A stretch of 64,000 bases of DNA from Chitinophaga sp. CF118 (lineage in GTDB: Bacteria > Bacteroidota > Bacteroidia > Chitinophagales > Chitinophagaceae), in NCBI RefSeq assembly GCF_900112615.1, contig NZ_FOMK01000003.1:558001-622000 (forward strand). Direction: 5' to 3'. A program made the translations under genes and the position numbers. The notes beneath the pieces were generated by a model. It did no database searches. It had not been told where the DNA came from and saw only the letters and a program-made list of their open reading frames with translations. How positions within the stretch are numbered: position 1 is the first letter of the stretch; each line of letters starts with the position of its first letter. Positions 47,711 through 55,305 of this stretch are shown piece by piece.

Positions 47711-48056
47711 TTAATTTATCGCTTTAGGTACATCAAAGATATTCTCCTTCACCAAATTAATTTATCGCTTCAGGTACATCAAAGATATTCTCCTTCACCA
47801 AATTAATTTATCGCTTCAGGTACATCAAAGCCCTTCTCCTTCACCAAATTAATTTATCGCTTCAGGTACATCAAAGCCCTTCTCCTTCACCAAATTAATT
47901 TATCGCTTCAGGTACATCAATACCCTTCTCCTTGACCCAATCCTTCACCAAATTAATTTATCGCTTCAGGTACATCAATGCCCTTCTCCTTGAACCAATC
48001 CTTCACCAAATTAATTTATCGCTTCAGGTACATCAATGCCCTTCTCCTTCAACCAA
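47711..48056 (-). repeat. 46/58-bp tandem repeat spanning the stop codon of the toxin gene
   Basis: Seven copies start at 47711, 47757, 47803, 47849, 47895, 47953 and 48011 (steps 46, 46, 46, 46, 58, 58). The copy at 48011 is the real gene end (DVPEAIN and TAA). The others lie between the stop and the antitoxin start. The longer units carry a 12-bp insertion. Confidence 0.9.
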
Positions 48057-48550
48057 TCTTTTACCAAATTAATTTTCCGTAATTCTTCCTTTAAATGCGG
48101 ACGATCATTCATCGTTTCCGTTAGCTTGATGCCACCACCAGTAATAACAAAAACATTAGGAGCCAGCCTTATAGCGTAGATCCTGATTTTCGGCCTGCGA
48201 ATTTCTTTTGAAAGAGATGCTTTAGATTTTTGTAATGGGTATAACGTAAATTCATTGTTTGACAATGGTTTAAATAATTGCTGCAATTTTATGCAATCAT
48301 AATAATAGAATAACTGCTTTTCCATTAAAACTGCTTCATCCCTTATTTCATTAGCAGCTTTTTCTACTGTGATTGATCCTTTAAATGCTTCCTGCAAGTC
48401 ATCTTTATTTTCCTGACAAAATGCATGCACATACGCTGCATTATTCCATAAATTAAACAATCTGGTAAACTCATCCTCATCATTCCCTGCATACCTGACT
48501 GCATAAAGTGCATTATCATAATCCCTCCCAAAAATACAATTTATTTTCAT
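48011..48550 (-). CDS. Putative toxin of the TAC locus (HigB-like, tentative)
   Basis: This 179-aa protein precedes an XRE antitoxin and a SecB-like gene. The N-terminal half is helical (DNALYAVRYAGNDEDEFTRLFNLW). The C-terminal half has strands RRPKIRIYAIRLAPNVFVITGGGIKLTETMNDRPHLKEELRKI, recalling the end of RelE/HigB-type toxins (arginine-rich strand, ...FVITGG.K.T.., then a helix). It is longer than classical HigB (about 90-120 aa), so it may belong to a larger, less studied family. Catalytic residues cannot be identified. If correct it would be an mRNA-targeting or translation-blocking toxin. Confidence 0.6.
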   Translation of the reverse strand: MKINCIFGRDYDNALYAVRYAGNDEDEFTRLFNLWNNAAYVHAFCQENKDDLQEAFKGSITVEKAANEIRDEAVLMEKQLFYYYDCIKLQQLFKPLSNNEFTLYPLQKSKASLSKEIRRPKIRIYAIRLAPNVFVITGGGIKLTETMNDRPHLKEELRKINLVKDWLKEKGIDVPEAIN

Positions 48551-49291
48551 GTTTGCAACTTTTAAGTTGACATTTTTTTAAATTTCCCTCAAATTTTACC
48601 CCCTCTAATACCTAGAGTTTAACCTTAACCTAATTAAATAATTGATAACCAAATCCTTATGTTTACATCGAATTAATGCTTCCAAATCAAATAAATATGA
48701 TTTGCTCCCCGAATATTTATGAAGGATTTGTAATAATTATTACCCGTATGTTTTTGATTTTACTTTGGATGGTGCATCTTTTTCTGGTTAACAAAATTTT
48801 AATTCATTCTATAAATAATCCAATGAAACTCCCATAGAGAATTAGTAGAATTTTCACTTTAACTGGATAGTATGTATGAAAAAAATAATTGAAGAAACTC
48901 AAACAATGGGTAACCTTCAATGGACATCTTAGTAAAGATGAGGTGCTCAATGGTAAGCAGTATGTAATATACATTTAAAATCTTGAATTAATTACTGTTG
49001 AAAAAAAACAGCACCGGTAAAAATGTAAGTTCATTCGAGATAGAATTGATGGCAAATGGATACAGGCATAATCCCATCTGAATCCCACGCGACTGATAAT
49101 CTGATTTTAAGAATTTAAATTAGAGGGCATAAAATAATTTTTTTCATTGTAAACGGTGGTATTATTACTACATCATATTAAATAATAATGTTCCTTCATT
49201 ACTTATGAGAATACTATTAGTGCTTTTTATCTTTGTATAAGGTAGCAAGATCCGGGTTGTATCTTTTGTCGTCTCATCAATATCTTTGCGT
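48551..49291. other. AT-rich intergenic region, divergent promoters
   Basis: About 740 bp between the TAC locus and the alkylation-repair operon. It must contain both promoters. TATCTTTG at 49281-49288 fits the -7 consensus TAnnTTTG but lies only 3 nt before the AlkB start codon, so its role is doubtful. The stretch 48895-49060 looks like degraded coding sequence but has no open frame of note. No RNA gene was seen. Confidence 0.45.
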
Positions 49292-50134
49292 ATGATCGCA
49301 CATCGCAGTTTAGGGAACACCCCGTTTGAGATCAGCCGGAACCTGAAGAATAAAATTCTTTCAGGAGAGATTGCTCTGGGAGGATATAGAAAAAACAAGA
49401 TCTATGGTACACTGAACTGTACTTCCGGCAAACGGATGAAGATAGAAAATAGAGTCTTTTTCAAAAATGAGGCAGAAGCTATTGCGAATGGTTACAGACC
49501 TTGCGCTCATTGTCTGCCTGAAAAATATAAACATTGGATGCAAAACTTATTACCGGAAGATGGAGAAGTATACTTCTACCCGGAACTGTTTACAACAGTA
49601 GAAAGCGACCGGCTTTATGAACTATTATCTCGCGAAATTGAATGGAAACAGGAACCCATATTTATTATGGGTAAAAGTATCCTGCAACCCCGGTTAACTG
49701 CCTGGTATGGTGATATAGACAAACCTTACAGTTATTCCGGAATCACCATGGAGCCACATCACTGGACACCCGCTTTACTCGAAATAAAATCGAAAATAGA
49801 AACAATAGCAGGTGTCTGCTTCACAAGCGTACTACTGAACTTTTACAGGGATGGCAAGGATAGTATGGGTTGGCACCGCGATAATGAAAAAGAATTGGGT
49901 GTTAATCCGGTAATAGGCTCTGTAAGCTTCGGTAGTCCACGAACTTTTTGCCTGAAGCACTACAAGGAAAAAACATTGATAAAGAAGATCCCTTTAACAC
50001 ATGGCAGCTTCCTGCTAATGAAGGGTAGCACTCAGCATCATTGGCTGCACAGTATCCCCAAACAGCCTGGAATAACAGGCGGGAGAATTAACCTCACTTT
50101 CAGAGTCATAAAGACCGCAAGATCCGGGTTTTAA
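49292..50134 (+). CDS. Ada-like zinc domain fused to AlkB-type DNA demethylase
   Basis: The start at 49292 (ATG) is preferred to the TTG at 49286. Residues about 1-85 match the Ada zinc-binding domain pattern found as a stand-alone protein in Bacteroidota (IYGTLNCTSGKRM, NRVFFKNEAEAIANGYRPCAHCLP). It has three of the four Ada cysteines; the second Cys of the first pair is replaced. Residues about 95-280 are an AlkB-type 2OG-Fe(II) dioxygenase with GWHRDNE (HxD), the distal His in HHWLHSIP and RINLTFR for 2-oxoglutarate. AlkB oxidatively removes N1-methyladenine and N3-methylcytosine damage. It is the first gene of a five-gene alkylation repair operon. Confidence 0.88.
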   Translation: MIAHRSLGNTPFEISRNLKNKILSGEIALGGYRKNKIYGTLNCTSGKRMKIENRVFFKNEAEAIANGYRPCAHCLPEKYKHWMQNLLPEDGEVYFYPELFTTVESDRLYELLSREIEWKQEPIFIMGKSILQPRLTAWYGDIDKPYSYSGITMEPHHWTPALLEIKSKIETIAGVCFTSVLLNFYRDGKDSMGWHRDNEKELGVNPVIGSVSFGSPRTFCLKHYKEKTLIKKIPLTHGSFLLMKGSTQHHWLHSIPKQPGITGGRINLTFRVIKTARSGF

Positions 50135-50180
50135 GCCCCCCTTTACAGTTGTAGTTTTGTGTTGTAATAAAGAGATTATT

Positions 50181-50708
50181 ATGACAACATTACACATTAT
50201 TCCGATAGAAGAACAACTGCTAACCATCAGTTACAGTTTTAATGCTACCCGGTTTGGAAAGGTATTGATCGCTTCAACATCAAAAGGTGTTTGTTACATA
50301 GCTTTTGCTGACGGAGATGAAAAAGAGGCTTTTGCTGAGCTGGAAAAACAATTTCCCAATGCAGTCTATGGCATTATCAGGGATGAATTTCAACAGAATG
50401 CACTACATATTTTTGAAGAGCAGGATACTCAGCCGGTTACACTTCATGTAAAGGGAACTCCCTTTCAACTGGCTGTCTGGAAAAAACTCCTGGAAATACC
50501 TGCGGGAAATGTATTGTCTTATGCTGCTCTGGCTGGTGATGTAAAGTTCGCCAGGGCCGTAGGGACAGCTGTTGCTGCCAACCCTGTGGCATATCTGATT
50601 CCCTGTCACCGGGTGGTGAAATCCAATGGAGAAACAGGAAACTATCACTGGGGCAGCGACCGGAAGGCTGCGATTATTCATTGGGAAGCTACAAATAAGA
50701 ATAACTAG
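50181..50708 (+). CDS. ogt: Methylated-DNA-protein-cysteine S-methyltransferase
   Basis: The start at 50181 is preferred over 50157, because the upstream codons are unconvincing. This 175-aa suicidal O6-alkylguanine-DNA alkyltransferase carries the active site IPCHRVV (Cys acceptor), the helix-turn-helix segment with the Arg finger (SYAALAGDVKFARAVGTAVAANP), and the closing GNYHWGSDRKAAIIHWE. It transfers alkyl groups from O6-alkylguanine to its own Cys. A TAnnTTTG box (50152-50159) lies upstream, so an internal promoter is possible. It is closely related to the C-terminal half of the Ada protein encoded at 51458. Confidence 0.9.
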   Translation: MTTLHIIPIEEQLLTISYSFNATRFGKVLIASTSKGVCYIAFADGDEKEAFAELEKQFPNAVYGIIRDEFQQNALHIFEEQDTQPVTLHVKGTPFQLAVWKKLLEIPAGNVLSYAALAGDVKFARAVGTAVAANPVAYLIPCHRVVKSNGETGNYHWGSDRKAAIIHWEATNKNN

Positions 50709-50749
50709 CCACTTCCTGCTTATCCTCAGAACATTAAAAGAAGAATCAT

Positions 50750-51442
50750 ATGCAATTAAAAAACTGGGAACAGATCACCACTGATCTTAATAACAACGGA
50801 TTTGCCATCGTTAAAAACGTTCTAAACAAAGCTCAATGCGATGAACTGATTCGCGATTACAACGCAGACAATACCTACCGGAAAACTATTACCATGGAGC
50901 GTTATCGCTTTGGTCTGGGAGAATATAAATATTTTCAGTATCCTTTGCCGGAGCTGATAACTAGCATCCGGGAAAAAGTATATACGTACCTGGCACCCGT
51001 AGCAAACAAATGGATGGAAGTATTGCGCATAGATACCCGGTATCCGTCCAATCATGAAGAACTGAAAACTATTTGTCAGGAAAAAGGACAGGATAAACCT
51101 ACCATCCTTATTCTGAAATATGGGAAAGGTGGGTTTAATACACTGCACCAGGATTTATATGGTGATATATACTTTCCGATGCAGGCAGTACTGTTCTTAA
51201 ATCAACCGGAAGAAGATTATACAGGAGGGGAGTTTGTACTCACTGAACAGATTCCTCGTGCACAGTCAAAAGCAAATGTGCTGCAACCGGAGCGGGGAGA
51301 TATGCTCATTTTTACCACCAATTTCAGACCTGTAAAAGGAAGCAAAGGATATTACCGTGTCAATATGAAACATGGAGTAAGCCCGTTGCACAGCGGCGAG
51401 AGGCATACCCTCGGTATTATTTTTCATGATGCACGTAGCTAA
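50750..51442 (+). CDS. 2OG-Fe(II) oxygenase within the alkylation repair operon
   Basis: This 230-aa protein has the double-stranded beta-helix motif set: HQDLYGD (HxD iron ligands), MQAVLFLNQPEEDYTGGEFVLTEQ, GDMLIFTTNFRP, and NMKHGVSPLHSGERHTLGIIFH with the distal His and the 2-oxoglutarate-binding Arg. It resembles prolyl-hydroxylase-type 2OG oxygenases more than AlkB. Its position between ogt and ada implies a role in the alkylation response. Candidate substrates are alkylated bases or a protein, not determinable here. Confidence 0.8.
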   Translation: MQLKNWEQITTDLNNNGFAIVKNVLNKAQCDELIRDYNADNTYRKTITMERYRFGLGEYKYFQYPLPELITSIREKVYTYLAPVANKWMEVLRIDTRYPSNHEELKTICQEKGQDKPTILILKYGKGGFNTLHQDLYGDIYFPMQAVLFLNQPEEDYTGGEFVLTEQIPRAQSKANVLQPERGDMLIFTTNFRPVKGSKGYYRVNMKHGVSPLHSGERHTLGIIFHDARS

Positions 51443-51457
51443 TCATAATTTTGCAAT

Positions 51458-52306
51458 ATGGAAATTCAACAGGAGATCGATTACAATCGTATTGCTGAGG
51501 CCATTGAATATTTCAGGCTTAACTTCAAATCGCAGCCCAGCCTGGAACAGGCTGCAGAACATGTTAACTTAAGTCCATTCCATTTTCAACGGATGTTCAG
51601 GCAGTGGGCGGGTGTAACTCCCAAACAGTTCCTTCAATACCTCAGTATTGAGCATGCTAAGGAAATTCTTAAAGGGCACAAAGCCACTTTATTGGATGCG
51701 GCATTTGAAACAGGGTTATCAGGTACCAGCCGCTTGCATGATCTGTTCGTGAAACTGGAAGGCATGACACCTGGAGAATACAAAAACGGAGGAGAACAAT
51801 TACAAATCAATTATAGTTTCGCAGAAACACCTTTTGGAACAATCATAGTGGCATCTACGCGTAAGGGGATCTGCTACATGGCTTTTGCAGATCAGGGACA
51901 TGAACTGGCCTTTAATGACTTACTGAGCCATTTTCCCAATGCTCATTATACCCAGATCGCAGATCAGATCCAGCAAAATGCATTGTTTGTCTTTACGCAG
52001 GACTGGAACAAGCTGAAAGAAATTAAATTACATCTGAAAGGCACTGCTTTCCAGTTGAAAGTATGGGAAACCTTACTGAAAGTACCAATGGGGGCACTAA
52101 CCACCTATTCAGGGATTGCTGGTGCGGTAAATAATCCAAAGGCTATGCAGGCAGTAGGTACCGCCGTTGGCAATAACCCGGTGGCATTCCTGATCCCCTG
52201 TCACCGCGTGATCAAAGCAACGGGTGAACTAGGGCAGTATCACTGGGGCAGCATGCGTAAAAATGCGATGATAGGTTGGGAGGCTAGTAAAGTGTTTTCA
52301 TCATGA
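51458..52306 (+). CDS. ada: AraC-Ada fusion: transcriptional activator and O6-methylguanine methyltransferase
   Basis: This 282-aa protein has an N-terminal AraC-type HTH domain (about 10-105; SLEQAAEHVNLSPFHFQRMFRQWAGVTPKQF, then LDAAFETGLSGTSRLHDLF) joined to a methyltransferase domain (about 120-280) with active-site IPCHRVI and QYHWGSMRKNAMIGWE. Full-length Ada also has an N-terminal zinc domain that senses methylphosphotriesters. It is absent here, while an Ada-like zinc domain sits on the AlkB protein of the same operon. It probably activates this operon. The ATGA overlap with the next gene couples translation. Confidence 0.88.
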   Translation: MEIQQEIDYNRIAEAIEYFRLNFKSQPSLEQAAEHVNLSPFHFQRMFRQWAGVTPKQFLQYLSIEHAKEILKGHKATLLDAAFETGLSGTSRLHDLFVKLEGMTPGEYKNGGEQLQINYSFAETPFGTIIVASTRKGICYMAFADQGHELAFNDLLSHFPNAHYTQIADQIQQNALFVFTQDWNKLKEIKLHLKGTAFQLKVWETLLKVPMGALTTYSGIAGAVNNPKAMQAVGTAVGNNPVAFLIPCHRVIKATGELGQYHWGSMRKNAMIGWEASKVFSS

Positions 52307-53193
52307 ATATACCCATCAACGGGACATTTAGTTTCAGAGAATGCTTGTGGTTCCTGAACCGCAACTTTGACGATTGTATGCATACCACTGGTGTAGACTA
52401 TGTACGGAAGGCCATACTGATCAATGATCAACCGGTATTGTTCGAGATCCGGGAAGGTAAACAGGAATTAGTGGTGAGCATCCTTCATGGAAATAATACT
52501 GCTGTCACCCAAAAAGCGATTGAAGATTTTATTCATGAGTGGTTTGACCTGAGCAGGGACCTCAGCCAGTTTTATGATCAGCTTTCCTCTCATAAAGATG
52601 TGTCTTATATGTCCCGGGATTTCGCCGGACTGCGCCTCATTGGTATCCCCGACCTGTTTGAAGCAATCTGCTGGTGTATCATCGGCCAACAGATCAACTT
52701 AACCTTTGCTTATAAAACCAAGCGACGCCTGGTAGAGAAATATGGAGGGAAAGTGACGTACGAAGGACAGGACTATTATACATTCCCATCGCCGGAAGCA
52801 CTGGCGGATGCTAGTCCGGATATACTCAGGGAAATGCAGTTCTCCGGTCAGAAGGTTGTATACCTGATAGGTATAGCTACAGTTTTTAAAGAAGAGCGGA
52901 TGAGTAAAGCATTGTTACTGGCATTGCCGGATGTAGCCGCGCAACAAAAGGCACTCACCGCAATAAAAGGGATTGGTATCTGGACAGCCAACTATACACT
53001 GATGAAAACGTTGAGGATACCATCTTCCATCCCTTATGGTGATGCCGGCTTATTAAATGCTTTGATCGCCCATAAAATTATCAGTGATAAAAAAGACCTT
53101 GATGCACTCAATGAATTTTTCCGGTACTTTAAAGGCTGGGAAAGCTACCTGGTATTTTATTTATGGAGAAGCCTCGCTCCACAGAACGGATAA
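52303..53193 (+). CDS. alkA: AlkA-type DNA-3-methyladenine glycosylase
   Basis: This 296-aa protein fits AlkA: an N-terminal about 110-residue domain, then the helix-hairpin-helix LTAIKGIGIWTANYTLMKTLRIPSSIPYGDAGL. The catalytic Asp is in GDAGL and the HhH-GPD Gly-Ile-Gly turn is present, with FEAICWCIIGQQINLTFAYKTKRRL as the interdomain helix. It excises 3-methyladenine and other alkylated bases. It is the last gene of the repair operon, overlapping ada by 4 bp. Confidence 0.85.
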   Translation: MNIPINGTFSFRECLWFLNRNFDDCMHTTGVDYVRKAILINDQPVLFEIREGKQELVVSILHGNNTAVTQKAIEDFIHEWFDLSRDLSQFYDQLSSHKDVSYMSRDFAGLRLIGIPDLFEAICWCIIGQQINLTFAYKTKRRLVEKYGGKVTYEGQDYYTFPSPEALADASPDILREMQFSGQKVVYLIGIATVFKEERMSKALLLALPDVAAQQKALTAIKGIGIWTANYTLMKTLRIPSSIPYGDAGLLNALIAHKIISDKKDLDALNEFFRYFKGWESYLVFYLWRSLAPQNG

Positions 53194-53334
53194 GCTGTTA
53201 TCCCTCAACTAAAATATACGAAGATAAAAGCACGGTTACAACAGTATAACTTTAAGTAATGACCCATAACTAATGACAATTTTTGAATCACACCCATTAT
53301 AGTGAGCTTTGTATTGTCAAAACAAAGGATTGTC

Positions 53335-54303
53335 ATGGAAGGAGTAATACGGAAAACAACAAAGCAGATCCTGGATAGGAGCATTACCACTAGGGAATTA
53401 ATCTTTTTACTGGCACTGGTCTTTTGCTTGTCTCCATTCATCTCACCACCAGTAGCCTTATTAATGGGACTGATCATCGCACAGTTTATAGGGCATCCTT
53501 ATTTACATCTCAACCATAAAGCCACACATATTTTATTACAGGTATCTGTAGTAGGGCTGGGGTTTGGTATGAATGTGGGCAATGCAATGAAAGCGGGTAA
53601 GGAAGGCATTTCATTTACCATTATTTCTATCATCTTTACATTGGGAATGGGCTTTCTGATGGGGAAAATCTTTAAGATAGAGAAAAAAACATCTTATCTG
53701 ATCTCTGCCGGTACAGCTATTTGTGGAGGTAGTGCAATTGCTGCTATTGCTCCGGTGATTAAAGCAGAAGAAAAACAGATCTCCGTTGCCTTAGGAACCA
53801 TATTCATTCTTAATTCTATTGCACTGTTTTTATTCCCGGTAATTGGACATGCACTTGACCTGTCACAGACCCAGTTTGGTTTATGGTGTGCTATTGCTAT
53901 CCATGATACCAGTTCTGTAGTAGGGGCCGCCGGGAAATATGGAAGTGAAGCACTGGAAGTGGCCACAACGATAAAACTGGCCAGGGCATTATGGATTATT
54001 CCAATAGCCTTTTCATCTACTTTTATTTTCAGAAACAGGGACCATAAATTAAAAGTGCCTTATTTTATTGGATTGTTTGTTTTAGCGATGGTGCTTAACT
54101 CATATGTTCCAGGAATCGGAGGCTTCAGCCGTTACGCGGTATATATTGCTAAATCAGGATTAACGCTTACGTTGTTTTTGATTGGTTGTGGCTTATCCCG
54201 CAGTGTGTTGCAGTCTGTAGGATTTAAGCCTCTTTTACAGGGAGTAATACTCTGGGGAGGTATCTCTGCTGTTACATTGTGGGCAATCGTTTCTTTAATA
54301 TAA
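53335..54303 (+). CDS. YeiH-family putative sulfate exporter
   Basis: The start at 53335 is preferred; the upstream 11 codons lie in the intergenic region. The 322-aa protein has roughly ten transmembrane helices and the family's signatures: FLLALVFCLSPFISPPVALLMGLI near the start, CGGSAIAAIAPVIKA near 140-155, and IAIHDTSSVVGAAG near 200-215. YeiH/UPF0324 proteins are predicted anion (sulfate) exporters. It is monocistronic and ends before a strong convergent terminator. Confidence 0.85.
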   Translation: MEGVIRKTTKQILDRSITTRELIFLLALVFCLSPFISPPVALLMGLIIAQFIGHPYLHLNHKATHILLQVSVVGLGFGMNVGNAMKAGKEGISFTIISIIFTLGMGFLMGKIFKIEKKTSYLISAGTAICGGSAIAAIAPVIKAEEKQISVALGTIFILNSIALFLFPVIGHALDLSQTQFGLWCAIAIHDTSSVVGAAGKYGSEALEVATTIKLARALWIIPIAFSSTFIFRNRDHKLKVPYFIGLFVLAMVLNSYVPGIGGFSRYAVYIAKSGLTLTLFLIGCGLSRSVLQSVGFKPLLQGVILWGGISAVTLWAIVSLI

Positions 54304-54338
54304 TAAAGCAATGTCAGCAGGTAGTCTGAATATCAGAA

Positions 54339-54477
54339 GATCCTGGTGGGCAATTGCGGGCCTTAGCCATTTGACACACAATTGATACCGTTCAATAAAT
54401 ATTCTAAAGCTCATACGCTTAATCAAGACAGATAGAATTACTACCAAATGGGTACAGCCCGCAATTCCACCTGGATC
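54339..54477. repeat. Long imperfect inverted repeat of about 139 bp
   Basis: Left arm 54339-54373 and right arm 54445-54477 pair over about 30 of 34 positions (shared core AATTGCGGGC and CCATTTG), leaving a central segment of about 70 bp. It could be a MITE-like element or a large RNA hairpin. No obvious target-site duplication was seen. Confidence 0.6.
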
Positions 54478-54505
54478 CAGGGTGTTCTTCATTGCAAACC
54501 CTAAT

Positions 54506-54543
54506 AAAGAGAGCCTGTATCGCATGTGATACAGGCTCTCTTT
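54506..54543. terminator. Bidirectional terminator between YeiH and glycine-zipper genes
   Basis: A perfect 16-bp stem (54506-54521 with 54528-54543) with a 6-nt loop has A and T ends on both sides. It lies between convergent genes. Confidence 0.85.
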
Positions 54544-54568
54544 ACTATAAATATAAAAGTATCTACTA

Positions 54569-55030
54569 CTATTGATTAGCAGCAGCTGCTTGTTTCTTTT
54601 TCTTATGATCTACAATCGCGCCTATACCAGCACCAGTACCAGCACCAATGAGTGTTCCGATTGCAGCACCTTTCACACGATCATTTTTATTTACGATAGC
54701 GCCTGTAATTGCACCGGCACCAGCACCAACAACGGCACCTTTAGCAGTGTGGCTCCATCCCTTTTTCTTGGTTGTTGCAGCAGGAGCCGCAGTGGTACCT
54801 TCACCACCACCACCTACTACACCATCATTCTGCGCAGCCGAAGAAGCATGGTGTTCATGCACTTTATTGACTGTCTTCATAGAATCAATGATTCTTTGTT
54901 TTTCATTCACTGCAGTCATAGAATCTATAACTGCCTGTTTTTCTTTTTCTGCTGCTACTTCAGGATTAGGTTTGTTATTGCAGGCGAAAAGTACTACAGT
55001 TGTTGCTAATGTAAAAATTAACTGTTTCAT
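54569..55030 (-). CDS. Glycine-zipper lipoprotein
   Basis: This 153-aa protein has a lipoprotein signal with Cys at about residue 17 (VVLFACNNK). A coiled-coil-like segment with a duplicated 11-residue unit follows (AVIDSMTAVNEKQRIIDSMKTVNK). Then comes a Gly/Ala-rich zipper (about 95-145: GAVVGAGAGAITGAIVNKND, IGTLIGAGTGAGIGAIV) and a short Lys-rich end. The zipper could insert into membrane. It resembles YMGG-type glycine-zipper proteins of unknown function. It is monocistronic. Confidence 0.75.
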   Translation of the reverse strand: MKQLIFTLATTVVLFACNNKPNPEVAAEKEKQAVIDSMTAVNEKQRIIDSMKTVNKVHEHHASSAAQNDGVVGGGGEGTTAAPAATTKKKGWSHTAKGAVVGAGAGAITGAIVNKNDRVKGAAIGTLIGAGTGAGIGAIVDHKKKKQAAAANQ

Positions 55031-55190
55031 AGCCGGATTATTTGGTTTTAAATCTTCAACAGACGCCGGGCCAAAATTATGCCATTATTATTAATATCCC
55101 TCATTTTGTTGATAAATAGAATGGTGTAAATACTGTTTTTTTGTTATTTGTTTGTTTTTCAAGTATTTACTGGGAAGAAATATGTGGGGT

Positions 55191-55235
55191 GTTTATATGA
55201 AAAGGGGGCATTAATGCCCCCCTTTTCATATAAAC
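55191..55235. terminator. Strong palindromic terminator downstream of the dioxygenase
   Basis: The 45-bp near-perfect palindrome (22-bp left arm, 23-bp right arm with one bulged C) contains a G/C core and A/T flanks. It lies just past the 3' end of the minus-strand dioxygenase gene. Confidence 0.8.
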
Positions 55236-55305
55236 ACTACTTTAGCAGCCTTCCGGAACCGGTAATATCCACCTAACGCTAGTGCAATTATACCAGCACT
55301 TATAT

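Noticed and set aside
46551..48056. CRISPR array
   Set aside because: Repeats are directly adjacent without unique spacers, have coding ends within them, and no cas genes are present.
49281..49288. Promoter -7 box for the AlkB gene
   Set aside because: It is too close to the start codon and lacks a suitably spaced TTTG; retained only as a remark.
54295..54525. Minus-strand 76-codon ORF
   Set aside because: It lies across the inverted repeat and terminator, has no start context and no recognisable domain.
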